From: Marinobacter similis
GTDB lineage: Bacteria; Pseudomonadota; Gammaproteobacteria; Pseudomonadales; Oleiphilaceae
DNA: 64,000 nucleotides
NCBI RefSeq assembly: GCF_000830985.1
Contig: NZ_CP007151.1
Location: 1,178,001-1,242,000 of the forward strand
Direction: 5' to 3'
In this document: positions 1 through 8,758 of the stretch, one piece after another
Position numbering within the stretch: position 1 is the first letter of the stretch
Layout: each line of letters opens with the position of its first letter
Notes under the pieces: model-generated
What the model saw: only the letters and a program-made list of their open reading frames with translations
What the model was told of the DNA's origin: nothing
The model's database searches: none
Made by a program: the position numbers and the translations under genes

Positions 1-468
1 ATTGCACACATGCTCTGGTGGCGGCTTAGTTTGCGGGAAGACTTTCTGGAGGCATTTCGCGAGAAGTTTGGCGATGAGCGTGCTGACTATACGGCGGCAC
101 TGCAGCGCCATTACCACGATGGACCTCCACCGGATTGGCGGACCTCTTACCTGACTTCCTATGCCTCTGCCCATCCGCACGAAGATTGGGCTGAAACCGC
201 GGCCCATCTATTGCACCTGACCGACATTACCGACAGTGCCGTTGCCTCGGGCCTGTCATCCGAGGAAATGCCCGCCAACTGGGATCCATATTCGGAACCG
301 GACACCGCACGATTGATCAATGTGGCCGCGTCACTCGCCATCCGTGTGAATCACATCAATCGCTCGATGGGGCTGTCGGATCTTTATCCCTTCGTGTTGT
401 CGCAAGCGGCCCAGCGAAAGCTGGCGTTTGTGCACGACTGGTTACGGCGAGGTGCTCAGGGTCGGTGA
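1..468 (+). CDS. C-terminal part of a putative zinc-binding metallopeptidase (partial)
   Basis: The reading frame is open from base 1, so the gene begins before the window; the ATG at 10 is probably internal. The visible ~155 residues resemble the C-terminal part of the bacterial zinc-ribbon/putative metallopeptidase family (PF15887-like): a FGDE..DY segment, then AL..HY.DGPP.DW, then the family hallmark HPHEDWAETAAHLLHL at about residues 56-71, where acidic and His residues help form the active site. The N-terminal zinc ribbon and HExxH lie outside the window. Its substrate is unknown in the family. The gene ends at a TGA at 466 and is followed directly by a repeat element and a convergent foldase gene. 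Family assignment is from motif memory. Confidence 0.7.
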   Translation: MAHMLWWRLSLREDFLEAFREKFGDERADYTAALQRHYHDGPPPDWRTSYLTSYASAHPHEDWAETAAHLLHLTDITDSAVASGLSSEEMPANWDPYSEPDTARLINVAASLAIRVNHINRSMGLSDLYPFVLSQAAQRKLAFVHDWLRRGAQGR

Positions 469-469
469 G

Positions 470-583
470 GTGTGGGCAAGAACTTGCCCACAAAAACTGT
501 GGATAACTCTGTTGGCATCGCAAGGACAGGTGCCCCGGGGCGCGTGAATGCAGGCGCTCCGGGAATGTGGCGGTTAAGTGACC
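470..583 (+). repeat. Dispersed intergenic repeat, copy A (114 bp)
   Basis: This copy aligns without gaps to 3245-3358 at roughly 80-85 percent identity by eye. Its left end is a perfect palindrome, TGTGGGCAAG-AA-CTTGCCCACA, at 471-492. The middle holds TGTGGATAA (498-506), the reverse of the DnaA box TTATCCACA. The right half holds an imperfect hairpin around CAGGCGCTCC. It lies directly after the peptidase stop, between convergent genes. No coding potential is evident. Confidence 0.75.
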
Positions 584-622
584 AATCTCCTCTTGAGCAC
601 AATTTCAGTGCAGTGGAACGGC

Positions 623-1717
623 TCAATGAATGCCGTAGCTTCGTTCCTGTTCGAAGCGAAAGTAGCCGGCCTCTTCTTCTTTTCGGATTGAGTCGGCTTC
701 GGCGCCCAGAAAAGTGCGTCGCGCTTCCTTTAGGCGGCGCTGACGCTCCTCACCATTGTACTTAGCCGTGATTTCCTGCCGCTGCGCCATGTACTGATCA
801 CCTGCTGCCCAGCGTTGGTCTCTCTTGCGATCCAGGCGGGCGAGATTTTCCACAGCCCGCTCACTGTAACCGAGACTTCGTCGAATCTCGGCAATTGCTT
901 CTCGTCTTTGGTATGTGGGCATTTCCCGGAGCTCCTGCTGGCTGGCTTTCAGGAACTTGTTAGCGAAGGAGTCACCCATCGCCAGGCTCTGATTTGAAAT
1001 CGCTTCTTCAGGATAGGTCTGGTGGACCAACTGGCTGAGCTCCTCGAGTCGCTGGTTGAGAGGGCGTTCGGTATCTGAGGTGATGCGTTCCATGGCCTTT
1101 GCCATTTCGTAGTCTCGAATCTGGTGCTGCCAGAGCTCCTCCGCAACTTCTTTGCCGAAGATTTCTGAACGGTGTTGCATCAGGATTTCCATCCGGCTGT
1201 CCGGATCGAGTTGCTGAATGTCCTGCGCACCGGCGGCGTACCAGGCTTGGTATTCAAGGTGGTTCTCGGCAAGTTGCATGAGTTCCCCGGCCATTTCGGG
1301 AAAGGCCGCCTCCAACAGAGCTTGCATGGAAGCGCGCCAGTTTTCTGGCTGACTCTGACGCAGATATTCAAGGAGGGCGGTGATGAGATCGATTTGTCCC
1401 AGCCGGGTGTCGAGCTCCCGGCCGTGGTGTTCGCGCATGAGCGCAACGACCTGTTCGAACGTCAGGGACCCGTTGATTACGGTCGCACCTTCCAGCATCG
1501 CCTGATAGTCGATGGTGTCTGCTGTCGCTTTCATTTGCACAGGTTGCTCTGCGGGCGGTGCCGGCGGCGCTGATTCAGCCGCCTGTTCGGGCGATGGCGG
1601 TGTCTCGGCGTTGGCAGTCGGCGTGGCACTGGTTAGCCAGTAGGCAAGTGGCACCAGCACGCCCAACGAAAGACTAAGGCAAAGACTTTTGGCTGTTAGA
1701 TGTTTGCTCAGGATCAT
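623..1717 (-). CDS. lifO: Lipase-specific foldase (lipase chaperone, LifO family)
   Basis: Encodes 364 aa. An N-terminal membrane anchor (about residues 8-30) is followed by a Pro/Ala-rich linker (about 36-60) and a long, charged, almost entirely helical region, the architecture of membrane-anchored steric chaperones that fold secreted family I lipases in the periplasm. The C-terminal repeats RRSLGYSERAVENLARLD and RRTFLGAEADSIRKEE match LifO-type helical modules. The family's conserved N-domain motif (RxxFDY...) is weak, so the protein is divergent. It lies immediately downstream of the lipase on the same strand (105 bp gap), the usual lipase-foldase order. The C-terminus runs to 623 next to repeat copy A. 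Function follows from fold and context, not from a catalytic motif. Confidence 0.78.
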   Translation of the reverse strand: MILSKHLTAKSLCLSLSLGVLVPLAYWLTSATPTANAETPPSPEQAAESAPPAPPAEQPVQMKATADTIDYQAMLEGATVINGSLTFEQVVALMREHHGRELDTRLGQIDLITALLEYLRQSQPENWRASMQALLEAAFPEMAGELMQLAENHLEYQAWYAAGAQDIQQLDPDSRMEILMQHRSEIFGKEVAEELWQHQIRDYEMAKAMERITSDTERPLNQRLEELSQLVHQTYPEEAISNQSLAMGDSFANKFLKASQQELREMPTYQRREAIAEIRRSLGYSERAVENLARLDRKRDQRWAAGDQYMAQRQEITAKYNGEERQRRLKEARRTFLGAEADSIRKEEEAGYFRFEQERSYGIH

Positions 1718-1821
1718 AATCGCGTCGATGGTTTCTTGTTGTTAGGGCTGTCAGGAACCAGGGCCCGCCCTTTAGCGAACAGGGGCAGGCCTCTGGATGT
1801 GTCGAACGTTAGGCTTGCTCC

Positions 1822-2963
1822 TTAGTTATCGTACTGGGCGATGTAGTGGAAAATGGCCCCGTAGAAATTCCGGATGCGGAAGGTGGTATTGGGTATACCG
1901 ATCATATCCAGATGATCCTGATTGATCACCGCACCGCGCGAGGTCATCTGGGTCGGCGTTGGCTGGTTGATGTTGCTCACGTAGTCGGTATCGCTGTAGG
2001 TGGTCAGGTAGTCCATCCCCCAGGCGTTGTAATGAAACTCAGTGCGCCAGCCATCTGCTGGGAGTTGATTCCCACGAGGCCGTCGTCGTCGGTATCGTAC
2101 TGCTCGCCGTTGCCTTGACCGGCGGCCCCATCGCCGCTGCAGTCATCGATGCAATAACCATCCCCATCAATATTGAAATAGTCATCCTGGGTAATCCACA
2201 GCGCCGGATTCACGTTTCCGCCTTGTTGGGAGTTCACCGTTGAGGCATAGCGTTTGGCGTAGGTCGAGCTGACTGGGTAATTCTCGTTGAACTGCTTGGC
2301 CCCGGTCAGAACCCCGTCGCTGGGATCGTAGTCGTCGTAGATCAACTGTTTCAGTGCCGCATTGGCGTCGTTTTCGGCGCCATAAACGATGTTGCCGTAG
2401 GTGTCGGCCAGCGCCTCGACAATGTCACTGACGCCTTCGCCGAGATCCAGGACATGCTTGGCGATGGGAGAGCCACGGTGCGGCGAGGAAATGCTATAGG
2501 CAACTTTGACGACTTGATAGCCAAAGCGATCGTGGAGAATTTTGGCGGCCTTGCGCAGGTCCATGCCACCCTGGGAGTGGCCGACAAAGTTCACATGGGT
2601 GAAGTTGTTGGCAATCATCCAGGCTTCCACTGCGTCAGCCAGCTGCAGGCCGCGATGGTCGGAAGAGTGGAATGGCGACATTTCCGCCGCTGCCCCAATT
2701 TGGCCCCAGTCGAGATACTTGTTACAGCTGCTGTACCAGTAACAGTTGGTGTAGAGCTTGCGCCCGTATGTGTCACTGAAGTAGTGATAGCCGAGTATGT
2801 CGTCGAAACCCGCCATGCCGTGAACCATCACAACTGGATGATTTGTTTTGTCAGCGCCAGCCAGTGCCGGGCTGGATGCCATAATTGCGCCCGTGGAGAG
2901 GGCCGCGGCAATCAGGAAGGTTTTAGTGGAACGGGTCGTTCGGTTTTTTATATTGTTGTTCAT
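1822..2963 (-). CDS. lipA: Secreted triacylglycerol lipase, family I (frameshift near 2030)
   Basis: An alpha/beta-hydrolase lipase secreted through the outer membrane. I place the start at 2963 (MNNNIKNRT), just before a Sec signal peptide ending near ASSPALA-GAD; an upstream in-frame ATG at 2996 would bury it. VVMVHGMAGFDD is the oxyanion-loop region, VGHSQGGMD holds the nucleophile Ser, DDDGLVG the catalytic Asp and INQDHLDMIG the catalytic His, matching Pseudomonas/Burkholderia-type lipases. An inserted Asp/Gly-rich segment with several Cys (about residues 255-285) may bind calcium. The frame breaks around 2030: the first frame ends ALSFITT, whereas the frame carrying the catalytic His reads HYNAWGMDYLTT, explained by loss of one base. 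The foldase gene follows. Confidence 0.88.
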
Positions 2964-3129
2964 GTTGCGGTTCCAAGATCTGAATCGCACACACAATGAA
3001 ACCTTTTAGCTTCCGAGCTCTGTAGTCTTTCTTCCGTGGTGGTAGGAGAGTGTATGCGAAGCTTCAAATTAAGCACGCTGAGTATCATTGCGATGCTCTT
3101 ACACGTGCAGCTTATTGTTATTTGGAGCA

Positions 3130-3148
3130 CTTAATCGTTGAGATTAAG
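3130..3148. promoter_or_regulatory. Perfect 7-5-7 inverted repeat upstream of the lipase operon
   Basis: CTTAATC-GTTGA-GATTAAG is perfectly self-complementary. It lies about 170 bp upstream of the lipase start, in the 415-bp gene-free stretch 2964-3378 that otherwise holds only repeat copy B and AT-rich sequence (3180-3210). It could be an operator for the lipase promoter; there is no direct evidence. Confidence 0.35.
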
Positions 3149-3244
3149 CAGTTTGAGGTAAGACCAAGGTCGAAGAAACCACAAAAAATAAATTGTAACG
3201 AAATGTAAGTTGCCTGCCCTTTAGCGCAGGTCAGTTTAGCGCTC

Positions 3245-3358
3245 GTGTGGATAAGAACTTGCCCACAAAAACTGTGGATAACTATGTTGGCAACGCAAGG
3301 ATAGGTAGCTCGGAGCGCCTGATACCAGGCGCTCCGGAAATGTGACCGTTAATTGACC
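3245..3358 (+). repeat. Dispersed intergenic repeat, copy B (114 bp)
   Basis: Same length and orientation as copy A with no indels. It carries two DnaA-box-like TGTGGATAA sequences (3246-3254 and 3273-3281) and a perfect 11-bp stem with a 4-base loop, CGGAGCGCCTG-ATAC-CAGGCGCTCCG, at 3311-3336. It ends 20 bp from the stop of the dehydrogenase gene, so it lies at that gene's 3' end. Confidence 0.75.
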
Positions 3359-3378
3359 GGTGTTGGCAAAGCTGCCGG

Positions 3379-4401
3379 TCACTCTTGTTTTTCGTCAGAC
3401 TCAAGACAAATTTTGCCAAAGTGACGCCCGGATTCTTCGTGCCGGAAAGCGTCGGCAATGTCCTCAAGGCCAAACGAACGATCCAGGATCGGGTGCATGT
3501 CATTGGCCTCGATCGCCCGGATCATCTCCTGTTGATGCGCGCGGCTGCCCACAATCAGTCCCTGCAGGCGTGCCTGTTTGGCCATCAACTTGGCGGTAGG
3601 TACCTCGCCCTCACGGCCGGTCAAAACACCAATCAGCGAGATATGCCCGCCAATGCGCACGGCATCGATGGATTCCGGCAAAGTGCCCGGGCCGCCAACT
3701 TCAATGACATGGTCCACGCCCTCACCATTGGTGAGTTCCTGCACCTTCGCACCCCAGGCCGAAGTGGTCTTGTAGTTAATGGTGCGGTCTGCACCCAGCT
3801 CCCGCAAACGCGCCAGCTTGTCGTCCGATGACGACGTCGAGATCACCGTGGCGCCCATCATCTTGGCGAACTGCAAGGCAAAGATGGAAACGCCGCCAGT
3901 GCCCAGGGTCAGCACGGTATCGCCGGCTTTCAGGCCACCGTTCACCACCAGTGCGCGCCAGGCGGTCAAGCCAGCCGTCGTCAGAGTCGCCGCTTCGGCA
4001 TGGCTGTAGCCTTTGGGCGCGTGGGTAAACCAGTTGGCGGCACGAACAACCAGCTCGCGGGCATAGCCGTCCTCACCATCCCCAGGTGTGGTGGAGAAGT
4101 TATCGATGGGGGCCGGGCCATTCAGCCACTGGGGGAAAAAGGTTGATACCACGTTATCGCCCGATTTGAATTCCGTCACACCTTCGCCCACGGCCTCAAC
4201 CGTACCGGCGCCATCGGCCATGGGAATGCGATTGTCTTCGGTTGGGATGGCACCGACCACCACGGCGTAATCGTGGAAGTTCAGTGAGCTGGCACGGACG
4301 CGAACGCGAATCTCGCCCGGTCCGGGTTGGCCCGGCTCCGGAGTCTCACTCAGCTGCAGTTGATCCAGTCCGCCCGGTTTGCTCAGGGTTATGCGTTTCA
4401 T
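3379..4401 (-). CDS. NAD(P)-dependent medium-chain alcohol dehydrogenase / quinone oxidoreductase family
   Basis: Encodes 340 aa, the full length of the zinc-type MDR superfamily. The N-terminal GroES-like domain contains SSLNFHDYAVV and PMADGAGTVEAVGEGV; the Rossmann domain begins at LTTAGLTAWRAL and carries the glycine motif LGTGGVSIFALQFA (about residues 166-179), followed by STSSSDDK, which suggests NADPH. The structural-zinc Cys cluster of true alcohol dehydrogenases is absent, so quinone- or enone-reductase-like activity is as likely as alcohol oxidation. It is intact, with ATG at 4401 after a GGGAGCACC ribosome site. It lies alone between the lipase region and the aminopeptidase; substrate unknown. 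Confidence 0.85.
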   Translation of the reverse strand: MKRITLSKPGGLDQLQLSETPEPGQPGPGEIRVRVRASSLNFHDYAVVVGAIPTEDNRIPMADGAGTVEAVGEGVTEFKSGDNVVSTFFPQWLNGPAPIDNFSTTPGDGEDGYARELVVRAANWFTHAPKGYSHAEAATLTTAGLTAWRALVVNGGLKAGDTVLTLGTGGVSIFALQFAKMMGATVISTSSSDDKLARLRELGADRTINYKTTSAWGAKVQELTNGEGVDHVIEVGGPGTLPESIDAVRIGGHISLIGVLTGREGEVPTAKLMAKQARLQGLIVGSRAHQQEMIRAIEANDMHPILDRSFGLEDIADAFRHEESGRHFGKICLESDEKQE

Positions 4402-4527
4402 TCCAGGGTGCTCCCGTTAGGTCGGTTTGATGTTGATTAATCAGTCGCTAACTCCATGACTACAGGTTGTGGGGTTAACTGGATCATTCAACCCTGCTCC
4501 CCGACTAACACCTCTGACGAGAGCAGA

Positions 4528-6015
4528 TCATTCCGCGATGACCCGGTTGAACCACTCTACGCCAAACCGAACCCCAAACCCTTGGATGTCCGAGGGGATG
4601 TGCGCCAGCCCGCCCTTGTGAGTGCCGGTGGACGCCATGTCGACGTGGAGCCAGCCCACGTCTTTATCCACAAAGCGTCCGAGGAAGCGAGCGGCGTATA
4701 TGTGATCGCCCGCGCCGGCGGTCCGGCATTGAAGCGTATCGGCGACCTCGGATTTCAGGTCGTCGTCATAATCGTCCTCGTAGGGAAACGGCCACACCCG
4801 CTCACCACAATGTTCACCGGCCTGAATGATGGATTCCACCCAGTGGCGACGATTGGTGAGGGCGCCGGCCATGCGGTTGCCAAGGCTTGAGACCACCGCC
4901 CCGGTGAGGGTGGCATAGTCGAGAATGGCGCGTGGTGGTTTCCGGCAGGCCAGGGCCAGGGTGTCGGCCAGAACCATGCGGCCCTCGGCATCGGTATTGA
5001 TCAATTCAATGGTGGTGCCATTGAGGGCGGTCACCACATCGTTGCATTTCACGGCCCTTGAGCCGATGTGGTTTTCCGCCAGCGCCAGCCAGCAGTCTAC
5101 TGGTGCCGGGAAATTAAGCCGGGTGAGGGCAAGCAGGGTACCCAACGCAACCGCGCTGCCCTGCATGTCGCCGTGCATTCCAAGCATGCTGCCGCCGGTC
5201 TTGAGATTACTACCACCGGTGTCGAAACAGATACCTTTGCCGACCAGGGCTAGTGGCCGTTCCTCGGCACCGGTCAGGCGATACCTTAATTGCAGGATGC
5301 CCGCATCCCGGTTGGGGCTGGCCTGAACCACGGATAAAAAGGCACCGGCTTTCATCTGTTCCAACTGGTCGCAATCGTAGAATTCCACCTCCCAGCCTTC
5401 CTGGTGCGCCAGTGCCTGGGCGTACTCCCGGTAAATGCTGGGGGTCAGGTAGTTGCCCGGCAACTGAGTCAGCCAGCGTGCAAGGTTGTTGCCCTCGGCG
5501 GTTGCCTTGGCGTAGCGAAAGTCGGCCGCTTCAAACTCACCATAGAAGTTCATGGCGGCCAGCGGAGGCTTGTCTTCGGGCTGGTCCGAGAGTCTTGGCA
5601 GCTGGAACAGGGCAGCGTAGGCGGCCGAAACCAGGGCTTCGGCCATGATGCAGGCCGTTCCAGGCAGATCGAGCAGTGAAATCACGTTGACCTTGCGGCA
5701 GCGCTCTGCCATCAACGGCGCGAGCAGGGCCCGGGCCTGGCTCAGGGCCTTGAAGCCCCGGGCATCTGCCGACACAAACCCGATGCTGGTGCGGGTGCCT
5801 CGGGGGCCTGAGATCAGTATCGGATTGGCGGATTTCGGGAAATCGGCCAGGCGCAGTTTCAGGTAATCCGCCCAGGGCGCCTTGTCCATAGCCTCCCGGT
5901 GCAGGTCAGATACCAGCAGTATCAATCCCACACCTGTATCGAAGTCCCAGGAGGCAGGAATGCGGTGGTCCACATCCAGTTTCAGGTCCGGTAATTTGGG
6001 GAGTTTTGGCTTCAT
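4528..6015 (-). CDS. Leucyl aminopeptidase family protein (M17)
   Basis: Encodes 495 aa. I place the start at ATG 6015 (MKPKLPKLPDLK), preceded by GGAGCACC, rather than at a longer upstream frame whose translation looks like noncoding sequence. The C-terminal M17 catalytic domain is complete: LVGKGICFDTGG carries the metal-ligand Lys and Asp, and INTDAEGRMVLAD is the family signature with Asp and Glu ligands and the catalytic Arg. MASTGTHKGG near the end is also typical. It is a cytosolic dizinc exopeptidase that removes N-terminal residues from peptides. It is divergent from the GST gene across 150 bp. The N-terminal domain is divergent from PepA, so I give no symbol. Confidence 0.9.
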   Translation of the reverse strand: MKPKLPKLPDLKLDVDHRIPASWDFDTGVGLILLVSDLHREAMDKAPWADYLKLRLADFPKSANPILISGPRGTRTSIGFVSADARGFKALSQARALLAPLMAERCRKVNVISLLDLPGTACIMAEALVSAAYAALFQLPRLSDQPEDKPPLAAMNFYGEFEAADFRYAKATAEGNNLARWLTQLPGNYLTPSIYREYAQALAHQEGWEVEFYDCDQLEQMKAGAFLSVVQASPNRDAGILQLRYRLTGAEERPLALVGKGICFDTGGSNLKTGGSMLGMHGDMQGSAVALGTLLALTRLNFPAPVDCWLALAENHIGSRAVKCNDVVTALNGTTIELINTDAEGRMVLADTLALACRKPPRAILDYATLTGAVVSSLGNRMAGALTNRRHWVESIIQAGEHCGERVWPFPYEDDYDDDLKSEVADTLQCRTAGAGDHIYAARFLGRFVDKDVGWLHVDMASTGTHKGGLAHIPSDIQGFGVRFGVEWFNRVIAE

Positions 6016-6165
6016 GGCGGGGTGCTCCAAACGGTTTCGAGTGCAGCCTCGTTTAAGGATAGTTGTATTCCCTGGGGAATACCTCAGCACCCGGAAAAGA
6101 ACCCTTGAGCAGGCTGTGGATTGGGCTAGTCTTTGAAGATCCCCTTTGCCCCGGAGCATCCCGCC

Positions 6166-6798
6166 ATGGCTATCACCGAGTCTTCCGATTGCGATCTCAT
6201 TTTCTACACCAACCCCATGTCTCGAGGGCGTATTGTGCGCTGGATGCTGGAAGAGGTCGGCGCCGACTATCGCCAGGTTCTGCTCGCCTATGAAACCAAC
6301 ATGAAGGCCAATGACTATCTCGCTATCAATCCCATGGGCAAAGTGCCGGCCCTGGTGCACCGTGGCCAGGTGGTAACCGAATCTGCCGCTATTTGTGCCT
6401 ATCTTGCCGATGCCTTCCCGGATGCGGGCCTGGCGCCTGATCTGACTGATCGGGCGGCCTATTACCGGTGGCTGTTCTTTGCAGCGGGCCCGTTGGAGGC
6501 GGCGGTGATGGACCGCGTACTCAAGGCCGAGGTCACCAGCGACCTGGAAAAAATGGTGGGCTACGGCACCTACGACCGCACCATTGATACCCTGGTGCAG
6601 GCGGTATCAGATAAACCCTATATCGCCGGTCGCCAATTCACCGCGGCCGATGTCTACGTTGGCTCCCACATCATGTGGGGTATGGAGTTCGGCTCGATTC
6701 CCAAACGACCGGAATTCGAGGCCTATGTGGAAAAACTGGCAAATCGGCCTGCACTGGCCGCGGCAAAGGCTTTGGACGACAATCTTATCCCCCAGTGA
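6166..6798 (+). CDS. Glutathione S-transferase family protein
   Basis: Encodes 210 aa. The N-terminal thioredoxin-like domain reads LIFYTNPMSRGRIVRWMLEE, where the Ser of the NPMSRG segment takes the position of the catalytic Ser/Tyr, followed by PMGKVPALV (cis-Pro) and VTESAAICAYLAD (gamma-glutamyl binding). The C-terminal all-helical domain contains FTAADVYVGSHIMW, the N-capping box motif. Start 6166 is chosen because CCGGAGCATCCCGCC precedes it; an in-frame ATG at 6133 lacks this. It is cytosolic and its substrate is unknown. Repeat copy C follows its stop. Confidence 0.88.
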   Translation: MAITESSDCDLIFYTNPMSRGRIVRWMLEEVGADYRQVLLAYETNMKANDYLAINPMGKVPALVHRGQVVTESAAICAYLADAFPDAGLAPDLTDRAAYYRWLFFAAGPLEAAVMDRVLKAEVTSDLEKMVGYGTYDRTIDTLVQAVSDKPYIAGRQFTAADVYVGSHIMWGMEFGSIPKRPEFEAYVEKLANRPALAAAKALDDNLIPQ

Positions 6799-6806
6799 TT
6801 GAGTGC

Positions 6807-6905
6807 GGTCATTTAGTATCCAAGAATCGTCAGCGCGCTGTTCTCGCGGGCTGGGGCGCTCTGTCCTTGCTCTGCTAACACAGTTATCCACAGTTTTTGT
6901 GGGTA
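6807..6905 (-). repeat. Dispersed intergenic repeat, copy C (inverted, diverged)
   Basis: Read on the minus strand it matches copies A and B: CCCACAAAAACTGTGGATAAC, then a TGTT..GCA..GCAAGGACAG block, GC-rich middle, and TAAATGACC at the far end (plus-strand GGTCATTTA at 6807). The DnaA box TTATCCACA is at 6884-6892. The middle is more diverged than between A and B. It lies just after the GST stop, again at the 3' end of a gene; the rest of 6799-7009 shows only an A-rich leader with AAGAGGAATAA before the next start. Confidence 0.6.
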
Positions 6906-7009
6906 ATCATGGCGCTGTTGAAAAGGCCTCCTCGGGGAGTGGTCTCGCGCCCCGGAAACTGGCACAGTTCACCACTCCTATCGAACAATCACATTAAGAG
7001 GAATAACCG

Positions 7010-7706
7010 GTGACAGATCTTGTCGATTATCAACTGAATGACGGCGTTGCGACCATTACCATCGCCAATGGCAAGGCCAATGCGCTGAGCCATGAGGTGT
7101 TCGAAGCGCTGAACGCGGCACTGGACCGGGCGGAATCGGACGAGGCCGTGGTTATCCTGACCGGGCAGCCGGGCATTTTCTCCGGCGGGTATGACCTGAA
7201 GGAAATGCAGAAGGGCGCCAACGAGGCCTCTGCGCTGGTGACCGTGGGTTCCAAGCTGACCCGTCGCTGTCGGCTTTCCCGTTCCCGGTGATTGGCGCCT
7301 GCAGCGGCCACGCCATTGCCAAGGGCGCGTTCATCCTGTTGTCAGTGGATCACCGTATCGGCGTTGAGGGAGACTTCAAGCTGGGCCTCAACGAAGTGGC
7401 CATTGGCATGACCATGCACCGCGCCGGCATTGAAATTGCCCGGCACCGCCTGACGCCAGCGCACTTCCAACGTTCCGTGGTGAACGCGGAAATTTACGGG
7501 CCCCAGGCGCGGTGGACGCAGGTTTCCTGGATGAGGTTGTAGCTCCGTCTGAACTCAGTACTCGCGCCAATGAGCTGGCACAACAGTTCAAAAAGCTGAA
7601 CATGCGGGCGCACAAGGAAACCAAGCGCAAAGCCAAGGCTGAGTACCTGGCGCTGATGGATCGCTGCATCGAGCAGGATTCCGAGCACCTTGGGCTGGCG
7701 GGCTAA
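7010..7706 (+). CDS. Crotonase/enoyl-CoA hydratase family protein (two frameshifts)
   Basis: About 232 aa across three frames. It opens with GTG at 7010 after AAGAGGAATAACC. Part one contains VATITIANGKANALS and the oxyanion-hole element GIFSGGYDLKEM; part two (from about 7272) reads AFPFPVIGACSGHAIAKGAF, the second oxyanion element; part three (from about 7505) reads GAVDAGFLDEVV. Both breaks are explained by loss of one base (CGCCTG to CGCTG near 7273; CAGGGCG to CAGGCG near 7507). The family hydrates, isomerises or cleaves acyl-CoA thioesters; the Glu pair of classic hydratases is not conserved, so the exact reaction is open. It stands alone. Confidence 0.85.
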
Positions 7707-7746
7707 GCTGGCTTTGAGGGGGTAGGGAGTTGAATTCCCTGCGCAT

Positions 7747-8636
7747 TCATTGGACGGGGCTGGTGGCAGGTTGGTTGCCCGAGAACAATGCCGCCTGGCC
7801 AGCCACTTCCGTCAGCATGTGTTCCCGGAACGTCTGGATGCGCCGAGTACGGCGCAGATCCGGATGATAGAGCAGCCATAGGCCAAGATCGAAGCTCGGG
7901 TCCGGGGCGCAGTAACGCTCCAGTTTTGCATTGCTGTCTCCCATGAAACACGGCAAATAGGCGACCCCCAACCCCTGTTCCAGCGCCGCCACGGTGAGCA
8001 GGGTATCGTCCACGAAAAATTGATGGTCGTGATCGGGACAGGCTTGTTGTGTCCAATGGTGGTGAAAATCGCAGCAATCGACCCCGAGCCACCGGGGGTG
8101 TTGGCCAGAAGCTCTGAGCTCTTTGAGGTAAGCACGACTGCCATAGACGGTCGAGGCGACCGTGGTCAGCCGGGCGCCGATTAGCGTGTCCAGAGGGGCG
8201 TTGGTCAGACGGATGGCGATATCGGCCTGTCGGTCTGCCAGGCTGACGTACTTATTGGATACTTCAATGTGTAATTTGATGCCGGGGTGCGCTGCACTGA
8301 AGCGGGCAAACATCGGCATCAGGATACTCGACGCCATGTTGTTGATGGCCGTGACATGCAGGTCGCCACACAGCTGACTGTCCTGCCTGCCAGGGCGCCC
8401 TCGCAATCGAGGAACTCCAGTTCCATTCGTGACGCTGAGCGCTTCAGCTCCTCGCCCGCTTCTGTCAGTTCGTACCCTGAGGGTTTGCGTTCAAGCAACC
8501 GCGTCCCCAAGTCCTTTTCCAGCTGCAGGAGACGTCGGGAAACCGTTGAATGCTGAACATTCAAACGTCTCGCCCCGCCGCTGATAGAGCCTTCTCTGGC
8601 TACGGCAAGGAACACCCGTAAGTCATCCCAGTGCAT
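7747..8636 (-). CDS. LysR family transcriptional regulator (frameshift near 8383)
   Basis: About 297 aa. Start ATG 8636 (MHWDDLRVFLAVAREGS) opens a typical winged HTH, GGARRLNVQHSTVSRRLLQLE, followed by the linker helix. The effector domain begins with GDLHVTAINNMASSILMP. The two halves are in different frames, and joining GALAGR to DSQLCGD needs one missing G. It is divergent from the methyltransferase gene with 122 bp between the starts, so it may control the methyltransferase-nitrilase-GFA genes. LTTR proteins of this HWDDLR type often act on nearby divergent genes; the effector is unknown. Confidence 0.88.
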
Positions 8637-8758
8637 CACGAACTCCCTTTCTGTGCATTTCTGCACATCCGGTGTCGGTTTTTTGCGAATTGAGTCAACA
8701 GTAGACCCGGCGCAGGCTTGAGACAAGCAAATACTGCTTACCACCGGAGGGCACCATC

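Noticed and set aside
470-3358. Chromosomal origin of replication, suggested by several DnaA-box-like sequences
   Set aside because: Boxes are single or paired inside copies of a dispersed repeat, with no AT-rich unwinding element and no dnaA, dnaN, gidA or rpmH nearby.
3379-4401. AcuI-type acryloyl-CoA reductase completing a DMSP pathway with DddL
   Set aside because: It belongs to the same MDR superfamily, but its sequence reads as a general zinc-type/quinone reductase and it is 7 kb away on the other strand.
4662-4672. Another TTATCCACA (DnaA-box-like) sequence
   Set aside because: It lies inside the leucyl aminopeptidase coding region and lacks the flanking repeat sequence, so it is taken as chance.
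7010-7706. True pseudogene by decay (three fragments)
   Set aside because: Both breaks are single-base losses in short C/G runs and all family motifs are intact; the same pattern recurs through the window.
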